64,000 bases of DNA from Chryseobacterium echinoideorum (GTDB lineage: Bacteria; Bacteroidota; Bacteroidia; Flavobacteriales; Weeksellaceae): NCBI RefSeq assembly GCF_007474535.1, contig NZ_VKNW01000003.1, positions 186,001 to 250,000 of the forward strand, given 5' to 3'. Below, piece by piece: positions 50,686 to 60,609 of the stretch (position 1 is its first letter; each line of letters begins with the position of its first letter). Made by a program: the position numbers and the translations under genes. Under the pieces are notes generated by a model. It was given only the letters and a program-made list of their open reading frames with translations. It searched no databases and was not told the DNA's origin.

Positions 50686-51294
50686 TTATTCATTAGGTTT
50701 ACCTTCTTGTGACGTTATCAACCAAAAGTTTAAGAATTTTATGTCTCTTAAACCCTCAAATAGACTTTTAACCTTAGGATATTCTGTTGTAACGTCTCCT
50801 TTCACAGCTAATTTGTAATCCGGATTTACGCTTAAACTTTGTTGTACCCAATCTACTAATTGTCTATTCACACTATCCATAGGAATCCCAGTGGGACTCT
50901 TAAAATTTTTCTGCTCATCTTCAGGCAATGCTAAGTAGCTTTTAAGCTGATTCATAGGAACACCTATTGCCTGAACTCTCTGAAATGCTGCTTTTTGACT
51001 ATTGTCAAAGGTCATATTATATTTTTCACCCATTTTTTCCAACAGCTCTACTCTTTCTGTAGCATTGTCAACAGGCTGAAAATAAAACTTTCCGTCTGGT
51101 GTTGCGTTGATGGTCATCAAACTGGCATCAGGAAGAATTTTCTCAGAGATTGAAGATGGCGGTTTTATCTGCTCCACATCAGGTTTTTTAAACTGAGTGG
51201 TCAATATAAAGAACGTGAGCAGAAGAAACGCAACATCACACATCGCTGTCATGTCGGTTACTACTCCGTGTCTTTTTGGTTTGACTCTCGCCAT
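50686..51294 (-). CDS. exbD: ExbD/TolR family protein (first copy)
   Basis: 202 aa. Membrane helix (about residues 14-34) with the proton-carrying Asp in VVTDMTAMCDVAFLLLTFFI. A periplasmic domain follows that differs strongly from the second copy, e.g. ATPDGKFYFQPVDNATE and YKLAVKGDVTTEYPKVKSLF. It forms the TonB motor with ExbB and the second ExbD. 54 bases after exbB. Confidence 0.92.
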   Translation of the reverse strand: MARVKPKRHGVVTDMTAMCDVAFLLLTFFILTTQFKKPDVEQIKPPSSISEKILPDASLMTINATPDGKFYFQPVDNATERVELLEKMGEKYNMTFDNSQKAAFQRVQAIGVPMNQLKSYLALPEDEQKNFKSPTGIPMDSVNRQLVDWVQQSLSVNPDYKLAVKGDVTTEYPKVKSLFEGLRDIKFLNFWLITSQEGKPNE

Positions 51295-51348
51295 TATTTT
51301 ACTTATTTTAAATTGAACTTTATTACTATACTTTTACAATTCTGAATC

Positions 51349-52212
51349 TTAGTTGAATTCAGCAAAAGACTGTTGGATGCTCATAGCGATTTCGTCAATC
51401 TTATAAGTTAATCCGTCGATCTTAGAAGTAAAGTAGTTATAAAGTATAATTGCAATTGCAGAAGTACCAATTCCTAAAGCTGTATTAATCAAGGCTTCAG
51501 AAATACCAATTGATAATGCTGCTGCATCCGGAGTACCACCACCAGAACCTAAAGCGAAGAATGCTTTAATCATCCCGATTACAGTTCCCAATAACGCAAC
51601 TAAAGTTGCTACAGTACCTAATGTAGAAAGAATCATCATGTTTTTCTCCAACATTGGCATTTCAAGGGTAGTAGCTTCTTCAATAGCTTTGTTTAAAGCC
51701 ACCATTTTCTGCTCTTTGTTTAGCGTAGTATCTGTTGATAAAGCTTTGTAAGTCGTAAGACCTTCTTTCACCACATTACCTACAGATCCTTCTTGTCTGT
51801 CGCACTCTTCTAAAGCCTCATTGATTTTGTTTTGGTTAAGAAGACTTCTTACTTTTACAACAAAATTGTCTAAGTTACCTTTACCAGCTGCTTTACCCAG
51901 GATAAAGAATCTTTCTAAAGAGAAAACTACTACAGTAATCATAAACAAAACCAAAATATGAACTACAGGACCTCCCATGTAAATAATTCCCATGAAAGAT
52001 TCAGGATGCAATTGCTTTGACTCTACATCTGCAAATGCTACAGAAGCTCCATTGATATTAGGATCTGCTTTAAAATTACTTGGATTACCAAATAGGAATA
52101 AGTAAATTGCTACTGCAATAACATAAAGAATTGGTAAAATAATTGCAGGGTTAAGACCTCCTGCTTTTTTAGCAACTACTTGCTCATCACTTTTTGAAAC
52201 ATTCATTTCCAT
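51349..52212 (-). CDS. exbB: ExbB, MotA/TolQ/ExbB proton-channel protein
   Basis: 287 aa, longer than E. coli ExbB through an N-terminal extension with an extra helix. The MotA/TolQ/ExbB domain covers about residues 130-270: LEMPMLEKNMMILSTLGTVA and TLVALLGTVIGMIKAFFALG, then SIGISEALINTALGIGTSAI. It forms the pentameric channel of the TonB motor. First gene of the operon, with its own promoter. Confidence 0.94.
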   Translation of the reverse strand: MEMNVSKSDEQVVAKKAGGLNPAIILPILYVIAVAIYLFLFGNPSNFKADPNINGASVAFADVESKQLHPESFMGIIYMGGPVVHILVLFMITVVVFSLERFFILGKAAGKGNLDNFVVKVRSLLNQNKINEALEECDRQEGSVGNVVKEGLTTYKALSTDTTLNKEQKMVALNKAIEEATTLEMPMLEKNMMILSTLGTVATLVALLGTVIGMIKAFFALGSGGGTPDAAALSIGISEALINTALGIGTSAIAIILYNYFTSKIDGLTYKIDEIAMSIQQSFAEFN

Positions 52213-52261
52213 ATTTAACTAAATTATATTGTTTTAAATTTTTAAAGTTGTAAAATAAAGG

Positions 52262-52290
52262 CAAAATTAATTAAAATGCAATAGAAGCAA
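52262..52290 (-). promoter_or_regulatory. Promoter of the exbB-exbD-exbD-tonB operon
   Basis: Minus strand TTG (52288-52290), 18 bases, TAATTTTG (52262-52269): full consensus, leader of about 45 bases. Confidence 0.62.
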
Positions 52291-52450
52291 ATAAGATTTT
52301 ACCTTTTTTTGATAAGGATAATTTAATTCGTTTTCGATATTGTAATTAAATTAAAAAAAATTATTAATTATTGTCTCAATCAGAAAATACATTAAAAAAT
52401 TAAAAAAAATAACTATCTAATTTTTTTAATTTATCACTGTTAATTTTTTT

Positions 52451-55264
52451 TTAAATTACGATGTTAACAATTTTTTTTGGTACAATAATCACTTTTTTAG
52501 GTAAATTTTCTCCTAATACTTCTTTTGTTTTCTCTTCAGCCATAACAAAATCTTCAATTTCCTTAGGTGATAATGTTGCAGGAAGAGCCAATTTAAATTT
52601 CATTTTACCGTTAAAACTTACAGGGTATTCAATTTCGTCTTCAATTAAGTACTCCTCATTCAAATCAGGGAATTTTTCAAACTCTATTGATGACTGATGT
52701 CCCAGCAAATTCCATACCTCTTCACAAATGTGTGGAGCATACGGAGAGATTATAACGGCTAATGGTTCTAAAATATTGCGTTTATTGCATTTTATTTTTT
52801 GCAATTCGTTTACCGCAATCATAAAGGATGACACTGAAGTATTGAAAGAGAAGTTTTCAATATCGTAAACAACCTTTTTGATCAAAGTATGTAAAATTTT
52901 GTATTCTGCTTTGGTTGGCTCTTCATCGGAGACAGAAAAAGTATCTCCGTCAAAATACAAGTTCCAGAATTTTTTAAGGAAACCATAAACCCCACTTAAA
53001 CCTTGAGTATTCCAAGGCTTGGATTGTTCCAATGGACCTAAGAACATTTCATACAATCTTAAACCGTCTGCTCCATATTCGTTACAGATATCATCAGGAT
53101 TTACTACATTGTATGTTCTTTTGGACATTTTATCCACTTCCCTTTCCGTGATTAATTTTTCATCCTCAAGAATAAATTCCGCTTCATTAAATTCAGGTCG
53201 CCAAACTTTAAGCTTTTCAACATCAATTTCATCTGTTGTTCCAATCAGCATTGAGATATCAACAGGAATTCTCTGCGTTTTATATTTATCTGCGAGATTT
53301 TTAGATACAATTTTATTAGTACCATCAATTCTATGAATTAACGCACTCATCCCCAAAATCATTCCTTGATTGATCAACTTTTGGAACGGCTCATCATTAT
53401 TAATATATCCTCTGTCCTTTAAGAACATATTCCAGAAACGGGAATATAACAAATGTCCGGTTGCGTGTTCGCTTCCTCCGATATACAAATCCACCTGTCC
53501 CCAATAATCTGACAATTCTTTTTTAGCAAAAACCTCATCATTTTTCGGATCCATGTATCTTAGGAAATACCATGAGCTTCCCGCCCAACCCGGCATTGTG
53601 GATAATTCTAATGGGAAAACAGTTTTTTCGTCAATTAAATTTGTATCAACAATTTTTTGATTTGCTTCGTCCCACGCAAAAGTTTTTGCATTTCCCAATG
53701 GCGGATCTCCGTCTTCAGTCGGTAAATATTTTTCAACTTCAGGAAGCTCCAAAGGCAAAGCAGAAGTCGGCAATGTGTAAGGCATTCCATCCTTATAATA
53801 GATAGGAACCGGCTCTCCCCAATATCTTTGTCTTGAGAAAATCGCATCACGCTGTCTGTAGTTCGTTGTTCCTTGACCGATTCCTTTTTTCTCAATTGCA
53901 GAAATAATCAATGCTTTTGCATCATTATAATTCAGACCATTTAGGAAATCAGAATTTACACAAACCGAATCTTTAGAATCAAAAGAAGCTTCCTGAACAT
54001 CTTCGTCAGTTTCCACGACTTTCTTAATTTCTAAATTAAATTTCTTTGCAAATCTATGATCGCGCTCATCGTGTGCAGGAACCGCCATTACTGCACCTGT
54101 TCCATAGCCCATCAAAACATAATCTGAAATATAGATCGGCATTTTTTCTCCGCTGAAAGGGTTTAAAGCATAACTTCCCGTGAAAGCTCCTGAAACATTT
54201 TTCACGTCTGCCATTCTATCACGTTCCGTTTTCTTGGAAGTTTCTTCTATATAATTTTCAACCTCAGCCTTTTGTTCTGCAGTCGTGATTGTTTCAACCA
54301 AAGGATTTTCGGGAGCCAATACCATAAAGGTCGCTCCGAAAATGGTATCAGGTCTTGTCGTGAAAACCTCAATGATTTCATCATGACCATCAACATTAAA
54401 CCTCACCTGTGCTCCCTGAGATTTTCCGATCCAGTATTCCTGAGAATCTTTCAACGGTTGTGGCCAGTCCAGAGTTTTTAAACCCTGCAATAATCTTTCA
54501 GAGTATGCAGAAATTCTCATGCTCCACTGCATCATTTTCTTTTGGAATACCGGATAACCGCCTCTTTCGGATTTTCCATCTTTTACCTCATCATTGGCTA
54601 AAACTGTTCCTAAAGCAGGACACCAGTTCACAGTCGTTTCCGCTCTGTACGCCAAACGGTAATTTAATAAGATATCCTCTTTATCCATTTCAGAAGCAGA
54701 TTTCCATTCTTCTGCTGTGAAATTTAATTCATCATTCTGATTGGCAATTAAACCTTCTGTTCCTTTTTCTTCAAAATGTTTGATCAAAGATGAAATCGGT
54801 TCAGCTTTATCGGTAGCTTTATTATACCATGAATGAAAAAGCTCAATGAAAATCCACTGTGTCCATTTATAATAAGAAGGGTCAGAAGTTCTCACTTCTC
54901 TGCTCCAATCGAAAGAAAAACCAATTTTTCTTAACTGCTCTTCGTATCTCGTAATGTTTTGCTCAGTTGTAATCGCAGGATGCGTTCCTGTCTGGATTGC
55001 ATACTGTTCTGCCGGAAGTCCAAAACTATCATAACCAACCGGATGAAGGACATTGAAACCCTGATGTCTTTTATATCGTGCATAGATATCAGAAGCAATA
55101 TAACCGAGTGGATGCCCTACGTGAAGACCCGCTCCGGAAGGATACGGAAACATGTCGAGAACGTAAAATTTCGGTTTGTCTGTGTTATCGGAAGTTTTGT
55201 ACGTTTGGTTGTCTTCCCAGTATTTCTGCCACTTTTTTTCTATCTGCTGATGATCGTAAAACAC
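52451..55264 (-). CDS. leuS: Leucine-tRNA ligase
   Basis: 937 aa, class I. HIGH-type motif PYPSGAGLHVGHPLGY near residue 45, editing domain (FTTRPDTIFGATFMVLAPE, GTGAVMAVPAHDERD) and the KMSKS-type loop reading VDKMSKRTYNVVNPDD (the last Ser replaced by Arg). The C-terminal anticodon domain follows. It has the insertion after residue 150 that I associate with Bacteroidota LeuS. The start is GTG at 55264, giving MFYDHQQIEKKWQKYW; an in-frame stop stands two codons upstream, so no longer form is possible. Monocistronic. Confidence 0.97.
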   Translation of the reverse strand: MFYDHQQIEKKWQKYWEDNQTYKTSDNTDKPKFYVLDMFPYPSGAGLHVGHPLGYIASDIYARYKRHQGFNVLHPVGYDSFGLPAEQYAIQTGTHPAITTEQNITRYEEQLRKIGFSFDWSREVRTSDPSYYKWTQWIFIELFHSWYNKATDKAEPISSLIKHFEEKGTEGLIANQNDELNFTAEEWKSASEMDKEDILLNYRLAYRAETTVNWCPALGTVLANDEVKDGKSERGGYPVFQKKMMQWSMRISAYSERLLQGLKTLDWPQPLKDSQEYWIGKSQGAQVRFNVDGHDEIIEVFTTRPDTIFGATFMVLAPENPLVETITTAEQKAEVENYIEETSKKTERDRMADVKNVSGAFTGSYALNPFSGEKMPIYISDYVLMGYGTGAVMAVPAHDERDHRFAKKFNLEIKKVVETDEDVQEASFDSKDSVCVNSDFLNGLNYNDAKALIISAIEKKGIGQGTTNYRQRDAIFSRQRYWGEPVPIYYKDGMPYTLPTSALPLELPEVEKYLPTEDGDPPLGNAKTFAWDEANQKIVDTNLIDEKTVFPLELSTMPGWAGSSWYFLRYMDPKNDEVFAKKELSDYWGQVDLYIGGSEHATGHLLYSRFWNMFLKDRGYINNDEPFQKLINQGMILGMSALIHRIDGTNKIVSKNLADKYKTQRIPVDISMLIGTTDEIDVEKLKVWRPEFNEAEFILEDEKLITEREVDKMSKRTYNVVNPDDICNEYGADGLRLYEMFLGPLEQSKPWNTQGLSGVYGFLKKFWNLYFDGDTFSVSDEEPTKAEYKILHTLIKKVVYDIENFSFNTSVSSFMIAVNELQKIKCNKRNILEPLAVIISPYAPHICEEVWNLLGHQSSIEFEKFPDLNEEYLIEDEIEYPVSFNGKMKFKLALPATLSPKEIEDFVMAEEKTKEVLGENLPKKVIIVPKKIVNIVI

Positions 55265-55407
55265 TTTTTATAATAGATGTTAGATGTTAGACTTTAGAAA
55301 TTAGATTTAATTTTATCATTAATTCCAATTCTAATTTTCACAAAAATAATGATTTTAAAAGAAATGGAAATAGAATTAAAATTAAATACCAAGATTAGCA
55401 TAAAAAA

Positions 55408-55428
55408 ATCCCGCCAGAAAGACGGGAT
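55408..55428 (-). terminator. Terminator of the lipocalin-like gene
   Basis: ATCCCG / CGGGAT core stem with a 9-base loop, followed on the minus strand by seven T, 24 bases after the stop at 55452. Confidence 0.8.
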
Positions 55429-55451
55429 GATATGTTGGATATCTTCAGATA

Positions 55452-55922
55452 TTAAGGTACAATTCTTTTAAAAGTATAAGTTGTAGATTTATATACTGTA
55501 GGATCTGTTGTATCTTCAAATTTAAGATTCATAGTTTGAGCATCCAGCAAAATAATTTTGCCTTTCTCTGTCACTACCGTTCCTTGGTATTTGACTTCCA
55601 GATCTTTGGTTGATGCATTGTATACATACGAAAAATTTCGCTGTGAAATAGTACTGCATGTAGGAGTTGAGCCCGCCAGATCTTTATTGGTTCTTTGCCC
55701 TGAAGAATTTTCGTTAAAAACCCATCTTGATTCTTTCTGGCAATCTGTATATGCAATTTCATCTGAAAATCCTGCACCATCAGCAGGAACCTGCGTTCTC
55801 ACTTCTTTGGTAGGAGACCATGTTCCTACAAGGGGAAATACCTGCTCTGGAGTTTCGTCATCATTACATCCTGTAAAAGCTAATAATGATAATCCGGCAA
55901 ATATTAAGGTTAATTTCTTCAT
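55452..55922 (-). CDS. Lipocalin-like lipoprotein, 156 aa
   Basis: Type II signal peptide MKKLTLIFAGLSLLAFTGC, then NDDETPEQVFPLVGTWSPTK with the GTW motif at the start of a lipocalin-like beta barrel. Further strands are SRWVFNENSSGQRTN, NFSYVYNASTKDLEVKYQG and MNLKFEDTTDPTVYKSTTYTF. Two Cys (TDCQKE, TPTCST) may form a disulfide. Secreted small lipocalins like this are common in Chryseobacterium; the ligand is unknown. Own terminator. Confidence 0.86.
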   Translation of the reverse strand: MKKLTLIFAGLSLLAFTGCNDDETPEQVFPLVGTWSPTKEVRTQVPADGAGFSDEIAYTDCQKESRWVFNENSSGQRTNKDLAGSTPTCSTISQRNFSYVYNASTKDLEVKYQGTVVTEKGKIILLDAQTMNLKFEDTTDPTVYKSTTYTFKRIVP

Positions 55923-56047
55923 AGATCTAATTTTTCAAGGCTTAAAATTATGACTTTTTTTAAAAATCACACTATTTTTTTTACATTTTGAAACTATAAT
56001 TTGCAAATTATTAAAAATATGTACTCATCAGTGCCAATTCAAAGCCT

Positions 56048-56055
56048 TATATTTG
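56048..56055 (+). promoter_or_regulatory. -7 element of the glycosyltransferase gene
   Basis: TATATTTG, an exact match, 14 bases upstream of the ATG at 56069. No clear -33 TTG. Confidence 0.45.
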
Positions 56056-56068
56056 CAAAAAAAAACAC

Positions 56069-56821
56069 ATGGCGGAAGTTTCTATCATTACACCTTGTTA
56101 CAACTCTTCCCTATTTTTGGAGGAAACAATCAGCTCTGTTCTGAATCAAACTTTTGCTGACTGGGAATGGATCATTACCGACGATCAGTCCACCGATAAT
56201 TCTGTTGAAATCATCCAAAAAATTCCTGATCCGCGAATACAGCTTACCATTGCCGAAAAAAACGGAGGTGCAGGACATGCAAGAAATATTTCTTTGAAAA
56301 AAGCCAAAGGGAGATTTATCACCTTCTTGGACGCTGATGATTTTTGGGAAGAAAATTTTTTGGAAGAGATGGTGAATTTTATGAAAAAAAATAATGCCGA
56401 AATTGCCTACTCCAATTATGCAAGATGTGATGAGAATCTGATTCCGAAAATTGAAGACTTTAAAGCAGATAAAGAAGTTACCTTCAATAATTTATTAAAA
56501 ACGTGCAGACTTTCTTTACTTTCGTCTATGTATGATTCTCAAAGAGTGGGAAAAGAGTTTTTCCCGGAAGGCAGCAAACGCGAAGATCATGTGATGTGGC
56601 TCAACCTGCTGAAAAAAATTCCGGTCGGAAAACCTCTTCCAAAAACCATGGCAAAGTACAGAATGCACCCAACAAGTATTTCCAGAAAAAAACAAAATAT
56701 CGTAAAAGATCAATATCTTGTTTATAAGGATTTTATGAAATTCTCTACTATAAAATCTTTGTATTATACAGGAAACTGGGCTTTGAACGGATTTCTGAAA
56801 TATTCAAAAATATTTAACTGA
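56069..56821 (+). CDS. Glycosyltransferase family 2
   Basis: 250 aa, GT-A fold: VSIITPCYNSSLFLEETISS, WEWIITDDQSTDNSVEII, NGGAGHARNISLKKAKGRF and the metal-binding DxD in ITFLDADDFWEENFLEE. Later EDHVMWLNLLKK holds the likely catalytic ED. It resembles enzymes that build O-antigen or capsule (TeiA/WaaB-like group). No membrane anchor, so cytoplasmic. Its stop overlaps the next start by one base (TGATG), a coupled pair. Confidence 0.92.
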   Translation: MAEVSIITPCYNSSLFLEETISSVLNQTFADWEWIITDDQSTDNSVEIIQKIPDPRIQLTIAEKNGGAGHARNISLKKAKGRFITFLDADDFWEENFLEEMVNFMKKNNAEIAYSNYARCDENLIPKIEDFKADKEVTFNNLLKTCRLSLLSSMYDSQRVGKEFFPEGSKREDHVMWLNLLKKIPVGKPLPKTMAKYRMHPTSISRKKQNIVKDQYLVYKDFMKFSTIKSLYYTGNWALNGFLKYSKIFN

Positions 56822-57447
56822 TGGAATATTCTAAAGAGTTTAAAACTGCGCTAAGCCAGCTTTCCGGCATTGAAAAAGACCGGCTTATTTTCAGATTGCT
56901 TAAAAAAGACAAAATTCTCTCAAAAAAATTATTCTTTGAATTAATAGATGAAGAAACCGCTGACCAAAAGCGGGATCAAATGGAAAAAACGGTAAAAGAC
57001 AAAGTTGAATATGCATCTAAATATCTCAGCAATCAAAAATATTTTCTTATTCTGATCAGAAAAATCAGCGCAGAAATTACAGAACATGTGAAGGTAACTT
57101 CTGATAAATTTGGTGACGTTTCTCTTAATCTTGTTTTAGTGACTGAGATTCTAAAATTTAACGATAAACTCAGTCGATTGAGATTTAATGATATTTATAA
57201 ACTGTATCTTTATCTCATCAATAAAGTGGTAAAAGCTTTAATTTTAACTAAAAAATTAGACGAAGATTACTGGATGGAAATTGATGAATACCTTTCTGAA
57301 GTTTACGATAAAATCACCGGCAATATTTATTTAGAAAAACTTTTCATCAACAATGGCATCGATTTTAACTGGCTGAATGTAGAAAGAATTCCGGAACATT
57401 TTGATCTGATTATTAAAGAGATTAAAAGTCAGGGATTTTTAAAGTGA
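56821..57447 (+). CDS. Hypothetical helical protein coupled to the glycosyltransferase
   Basis: 208 aa, mostly alpha-helical and highly charged, without signal peptide or membrane helix. Typical stretches are FKTALSQLSGIEKDRLIFRL, LKKDKILSKKLFFELIDEE and KISAEITEHVKVTSDKFGD. No domain recognised. Its ATG overlaps the stop of the glycosyltransferase gene, and its end overlaps the convergent kdtA end by 9 bases. A role linked to the transferase is inferred from coupling only. Confidence 0.78.
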   Translation: MEYSKEFKTALSQLSGIEKDRLIFRLLKKDKILSKKLFFELIDEETADQKRDQMEKTVKDKVEYASKYLSNQKYFLILIRKISAEITEHVKVTSDKFGDVSLNLVLVTEILKFNDKLSRLRFNDIYKLYLYLINKVVKALILTKKLDEDYWMEIDEYLSEVYDKITGNIYLEKLFINNGIDFNWLNVERIPEHFDLIIKEIKSQGFLK

Positions 57448-58677
57448 CAACATCTTATTAATGATCAATTCTGTGGAATTGGGTTTTTCATTGACAAATC
57501 TCTCTGCGTTTTCGGACATTTCCTTTAGCTCTTTTCCTTTGTTCAGCAATTCTGACACAAATTCTGCAGCAGACTTTTCATCACCGAAAGATCTTCCTCC
57601 GTTTGCCAGGATCAAGCCATCCGCTTCAGGGTTTTTTTTGTATTGATTCCCAAAAATTACAGGAACACCAAAAGTTGCCGCTTCCAAAATATTATGAAGA
57701 CCTGCATCATGAAATCCGCCGCCAACAACGGCAACATCTGCATAAGAATACAACTTTGAAAGTAAACCAATACTGTCAATAATAAGCGTTTGAGAGTTGG
57801 AAGATTTTAAGATTGACGAATTTTTTAAATTACTGTACAAAATTGCTTCCGGAAAGATTCCTCTAAGGTTTTCAACTCTTTTTAAATCATGCGGAGCAAT
57901 AATTAATTTAACATCATTATTTTTAACATAAACCATTTGAGCAATTTTCTCTTCAGCCTGCCAAGAACTTCCAAAAACAACTGTTTTATTTCCTGAAATA
58001 AAATCTTCTACGAAATCCAAATGATTGTTCCTAATTTTCAATTGCCTTACCCTGTCAAAACGAGTATCCCCACTCACCGAAGAATTTAGTAGACCAATGC
58101 TTTTCGCTAAAACATAAGATTGCTCTGTTTGATGAAAAAACCATGTGATGTTTTTTTTCAGCTGTTTGGCAAACCATTTTCCATAAGTGGTAAAGAAAGA
58201 CTGGCTCTCATAAAACAGCGCAGAAACGACAAATGTTTTTATATTTCTATTTTTAAGCTCAGCTAAAAGATGATACCAATAGTCATACTTTACGGTAAAA
58301 AATATTTCACAGTCAAATTGAGATAGAAATTCACTAACAGATTTCTTGCGATCAAAAGGAAGATAGCAAACAACATCCGCCATATGCTTTTTTTTCACTA
58401 CATTTTCATATCCTGAAGGAGAGAAAAAAGTAATCAGAATTTTATGATTGGGGAAATTTTCTTTCAGTTTTTCTAAAACAGGCAACCCCTGCTCATATTC
58501 TCCTAAACTTGCGGCATGCATCCAAATAACTTTATCTGATGATAAAAATTTTTCCTGAACCCTTTTTAAAGAATGCTTTCTGCCTTCAACGCTTTTTTTA
58601 GTTTTATCATTAAATAACGAAAAAACCTTCATTCCGAAAATGAGAAAATGAATAAATATGTTGTAAAGAAAATTCAA
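57439..58677 (-). CDS. kdtA: 3-deoxy-D-manno-octulosonic acid (Kdo) transferase
   Basis: 412 aa (GT30, also called waaA). N-terminal membrane anchor (FLYNIFIHFLIFGMKVFSLF), WMHAASLGEYEQGLPVLEKL with the Glu of the active site, ILITFFSPSGYENV, and KTVVFGSSWQAEEKI. The C-terminal VVGGGFHDAGLHNILEAATFGVPV binds the CMP-Kdo donor. It adds Kdo to lipid A precursor. The start is TTG at 58677, two bases after the stop of the upstream gene; using the first ATG would lose the anchor. Last gene of a four-gene unit. Confidence 0.94.
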   Translation of the reverse strand: MNFLYNIFIHFLIFGMKVFSLFNDKTKKSVEGRKHSLKRVQEKFLSSDKVIWMHAASLGEYEQGLPVLEKLKENFPNHKILITFFSPSGYENVVKKKHMADVVCYLPFDRKKSVSEFLSQFDCEIFFTVKYDYWYHLLAELKNRNIKTFVVSALFYESQSFFTTYGKWFAKQLKKNITWFFHQTEQSYVLAKSIGLLNSSVSGDTRFDRVRQLKIRNNHLDFVEDFISGNKTVVFGSSWQAEEKIAQMVYVKNNDVKLIIAPHDLKRVENLRGIFPEAILYSNLKNSSILKSSNSQTLIIDSIGLLSKLYSYADVAVVGGGFHDAGLHNILEAATFGVPVIFGNQYKKNPEADGLILANGGRSFGDEKSAAEFVSELLNKGKELKEMSENAERFVNEKPNSTELIINKMLSL

Positions 58678-58679
58678 TA

Positions 58680-59150
58680 TTAAGCTTTTGATGTTTCGGA
58701 TTTACTTTCTTTGATCATCTTATCAATATGAATCGCTGCTACTACGAAAACAAGGGCTAACAGCACAAAAACAATATCACTCATCTCCTGTAATTTACCC
58801 TGAGCAATAAGAACACTTTCTACTACGGTATCTGCCAGAAAAAGCAAGACTGGCAATAACAAAGTGTTTGCTAAAAACTGTAACTTTTCTTTGTTTCTGT
58901 AAGAATTAGGTACATTTAACAATGGTGAATCGGGATTTCTCGAAACACCTGTAAGAAGCAAAAACATAAAAGTGGCAATTACCGGCAAAATCCAGATTGC
59001 TTTCTTCTCGCTTTCGCCGTCAACATTTCCATTTACTGTAAAATGAGAAGGAACTATATCCGGTAAATCTGCGTAGTTTATACCTATAAAAACCCAGATG
59101 AAAATAAGCAGAATACTATTAATCGTTAATAATAGAGACGAAGTTTTCAT
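58680..59150 (-). CDS. DUF1648 domain membrane protein
   Basis: 156 aa. Four hydrophobic segments (about residues 5-24, 50-67, 85-105 and 122-141). The first loop has the DUF1648 pattern LPDIVPSHFTVNGNVDGESEKKAIWILPV. Function unknown; related proteins include SdpI-like immunity proteins. Three bases from its neighbour on one side and two on the other, so part of the kdtA unit. Confidence 0.9.
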   Translation of the reverse strand: MKTSSLLLTINSILLIFIWVFIGINYADLPDIVPSHFTVNGNVDGESEKKAIWILPVIATFMFLLLTGVSRNPDSPLLNVPNSYRNKEKLQFLANTLLLPVLLFLADTVVESVLIAQGKLQEMSDIVFVLLALVFVVAAIHIDKMIKESKSETSKA

Positions 59151-59153
59151 TGT

Positions 59154-59870
59154 TTAAATAAGACTTTTGATAACCCTCAGTTTATGGGTATGCTTGTTAA
59201 GCTCTTTATTGAAAATCCCACTGGAATCAAGCGTATCAATTCTCACTTTTCCTGATGCATGAATAATTTTTTGATTATCAAGCATAATTCCGACATGAAT
59301 GATTTTTCCTTCAGAATTTTCAAAAAATGCAAGATCCCCCGGCTGGCTTTCTTCTACAAAACTGAGCAGCTCTCCCACTTCAGCCTGTTGATATGCATCA
59401 CGGGGAAGTTTTATATTATGAATTTTGTATACCAATTGTGTAAAGCCGGAACAGTCAACTGCAAAAAAACTTTTGCCACCCCACAAATAAGGAATATTAA
59501 GAAACTCTTTTGCCGTTAATGCAATACTTTCTCTCACATCATGACTTCTGCGAGAGGCTACAGCCGGATACTCTACTTCCGAGCCCATCGAAAGAAGCGT
59601 TTTCCCGTCATGGGTCATTATTGAAGCAAAATCTTCTGTGATAATAGTCGTCTTTCTGTCAGCAAGATACTCATCAGAAACAGGTTTTATCTGTTTAGTG
59701 TCCATCCAGCCTTCGTAGCCATCATAATGCATTTTTATTTTGGTCCAGTTTTTATTAACCTCCAAAATATCAGCACTTTCACCGAACAAAATCTCTGTAA
59801 CGATTTCAGATTTATCCGAATTTTCCGCACGCACAGGCGCCACTGTTACAATACAAATTCCTTTATTCAT
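59154..59870 (-). CDS. C40-family peptidase (NlpC/P60) with SH3-like domain
   Basis: 238 aa. N-terminal SH3-like region (VTEILFGESADILEVNKNWTKI... YDGYEGWMDTKQI) and a C-terminal NlpC/P60 domain with Cys140 in AVDCSGFTQLVYK, His192 in IIHVGIMLDN and a third polar residue near His204. It should cut D-gamma-glutamyl-diamino-acid bonds in peptidoglycan peptides. No signal peptide is seen, so it may act on recycled muropeptides in the cytoplasm, as YkfC-like enzymes do. In the kdtA unit. Confidence 0.92.
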   Translation of the reverse strand: MNKGICIVTVAPVRAENSDKSEIVTEILFGESADILEVNKNWTKIKMHYDGYEGWMDTKQIKPVSDEYLADRKTTIITEDFASIMTHDGKTLLSMGSEVEYPAVASRRSHDVRESIALTAKEFLNIPYLWGGKSFFAVDCSGFTQLVYKIHNIKLPRDAYQQAEVGELLSFVEESQPGDLAFFENSEGKIIHVGIMLDNQKIIHASGKVRIDTLDSSGIFNKELNKHTHKLRVIKSLI

Positions 59871-59880
59871 TTATATTTAA

Positions 59881-60528
59881 TTATTTCCTTCTAAGAAAAT
59901 TTACTCCATCTCGCAAAGGTAAAATAAGATTTTCAAAATCTTCATCTTTTGCAATCAAATCATTGAGTTGTTTAATAACCTGAGTAGATTTTTGCTTAGG
60001 ATTTTCTTCTAAAACTTTACCATACCACAAAACATTATCAAACATGATTACAGAACCAGATTTTGTTCTAGGCTTGATTAACCTGAAATATTCTGCATAA
60101 TTTTCTTTATCAGCATCTATAAAAACAAGATCAAAAAATTCTTCAGAATTTCTCAGGAACTCTTTGGCATCTTGAATTTTAAACTCAATCTGATGAGAAA
60201 ATTTGCTTTCAGCAAAATATTTTTCCGGAAGATATGCCAGATCTTCGTTTACATCAAGTGTAATAATTTTCCCCTGATCTGACAACCCTTCTGCAAGACA
60301 AAGCGTTGCATATCCCGTAAAAGTTCCTATTTCCAAAATCTTTTCAGGATTCAGTATTTTGGAGATCATGGTAAGAAGTCTCCCTTGCTGATATCCCGAA
60401 ATCATGTGTGGCTGTGTTGTTTTCTGAAATGTCTCTCTTCTCAGTTTTTTCAGAATATCAGGTTCGGAAGAAGCATGATTTTCCAAATAACGATCCATTT
60501 CAGGATTTTTTTCTTCAAAAAAACTCAT
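59881..60528 (-). CDS. SAM-dependent O-methyltransferase
   Basis: 215 aa, class I methyltransferase of the catechol O-methyltransferase-like family. SAM motif KILEIGTFTGYATLCLAEGL, metal-site Asp in DLVFIDADKENYAEYF, and VIMFDNVLWYGKVLE. Small, cytoplasmic, substrate unknown. First gene of the four-gene unit with the C40 peptidase (10-base gap), DUF1648 protein and kdtA. Confidence 0.92.
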   Translation of the reverse strand: MSFFEEKNPEMDRYLENHASSEPDILKKLRRETFQKTTQPHMISGYQQGRLLTMISKILNPEKILEIGTFTGYATLCLAEGLSDQGKIITLDVNEDLAYLPEKYFAESKFSHQIEFKIQDAKEFLRNSEEFFDLVFIDADKENYAEYFRLIKPRTKSGSVIMFDNVLWYGKVLEENPKQKSTQVIKQLNDLIAKDEDFENLILPLRDGVNFLRRK

Positions 60529-60609
60529 GGTAGTATTTATTATTCAAATTTACATTAATTAAAAATATTGTTTGCTTTAAAAGAACAAATAATTCCGTAA
60601 AAACACGGA

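Noticed and set aside
50131..51294. Two exbD genes as a recent tandem duplication
   Set aside because: The proteins differ strongly outside the membrane helix, and a double exbD is usual in Bacteroidota.
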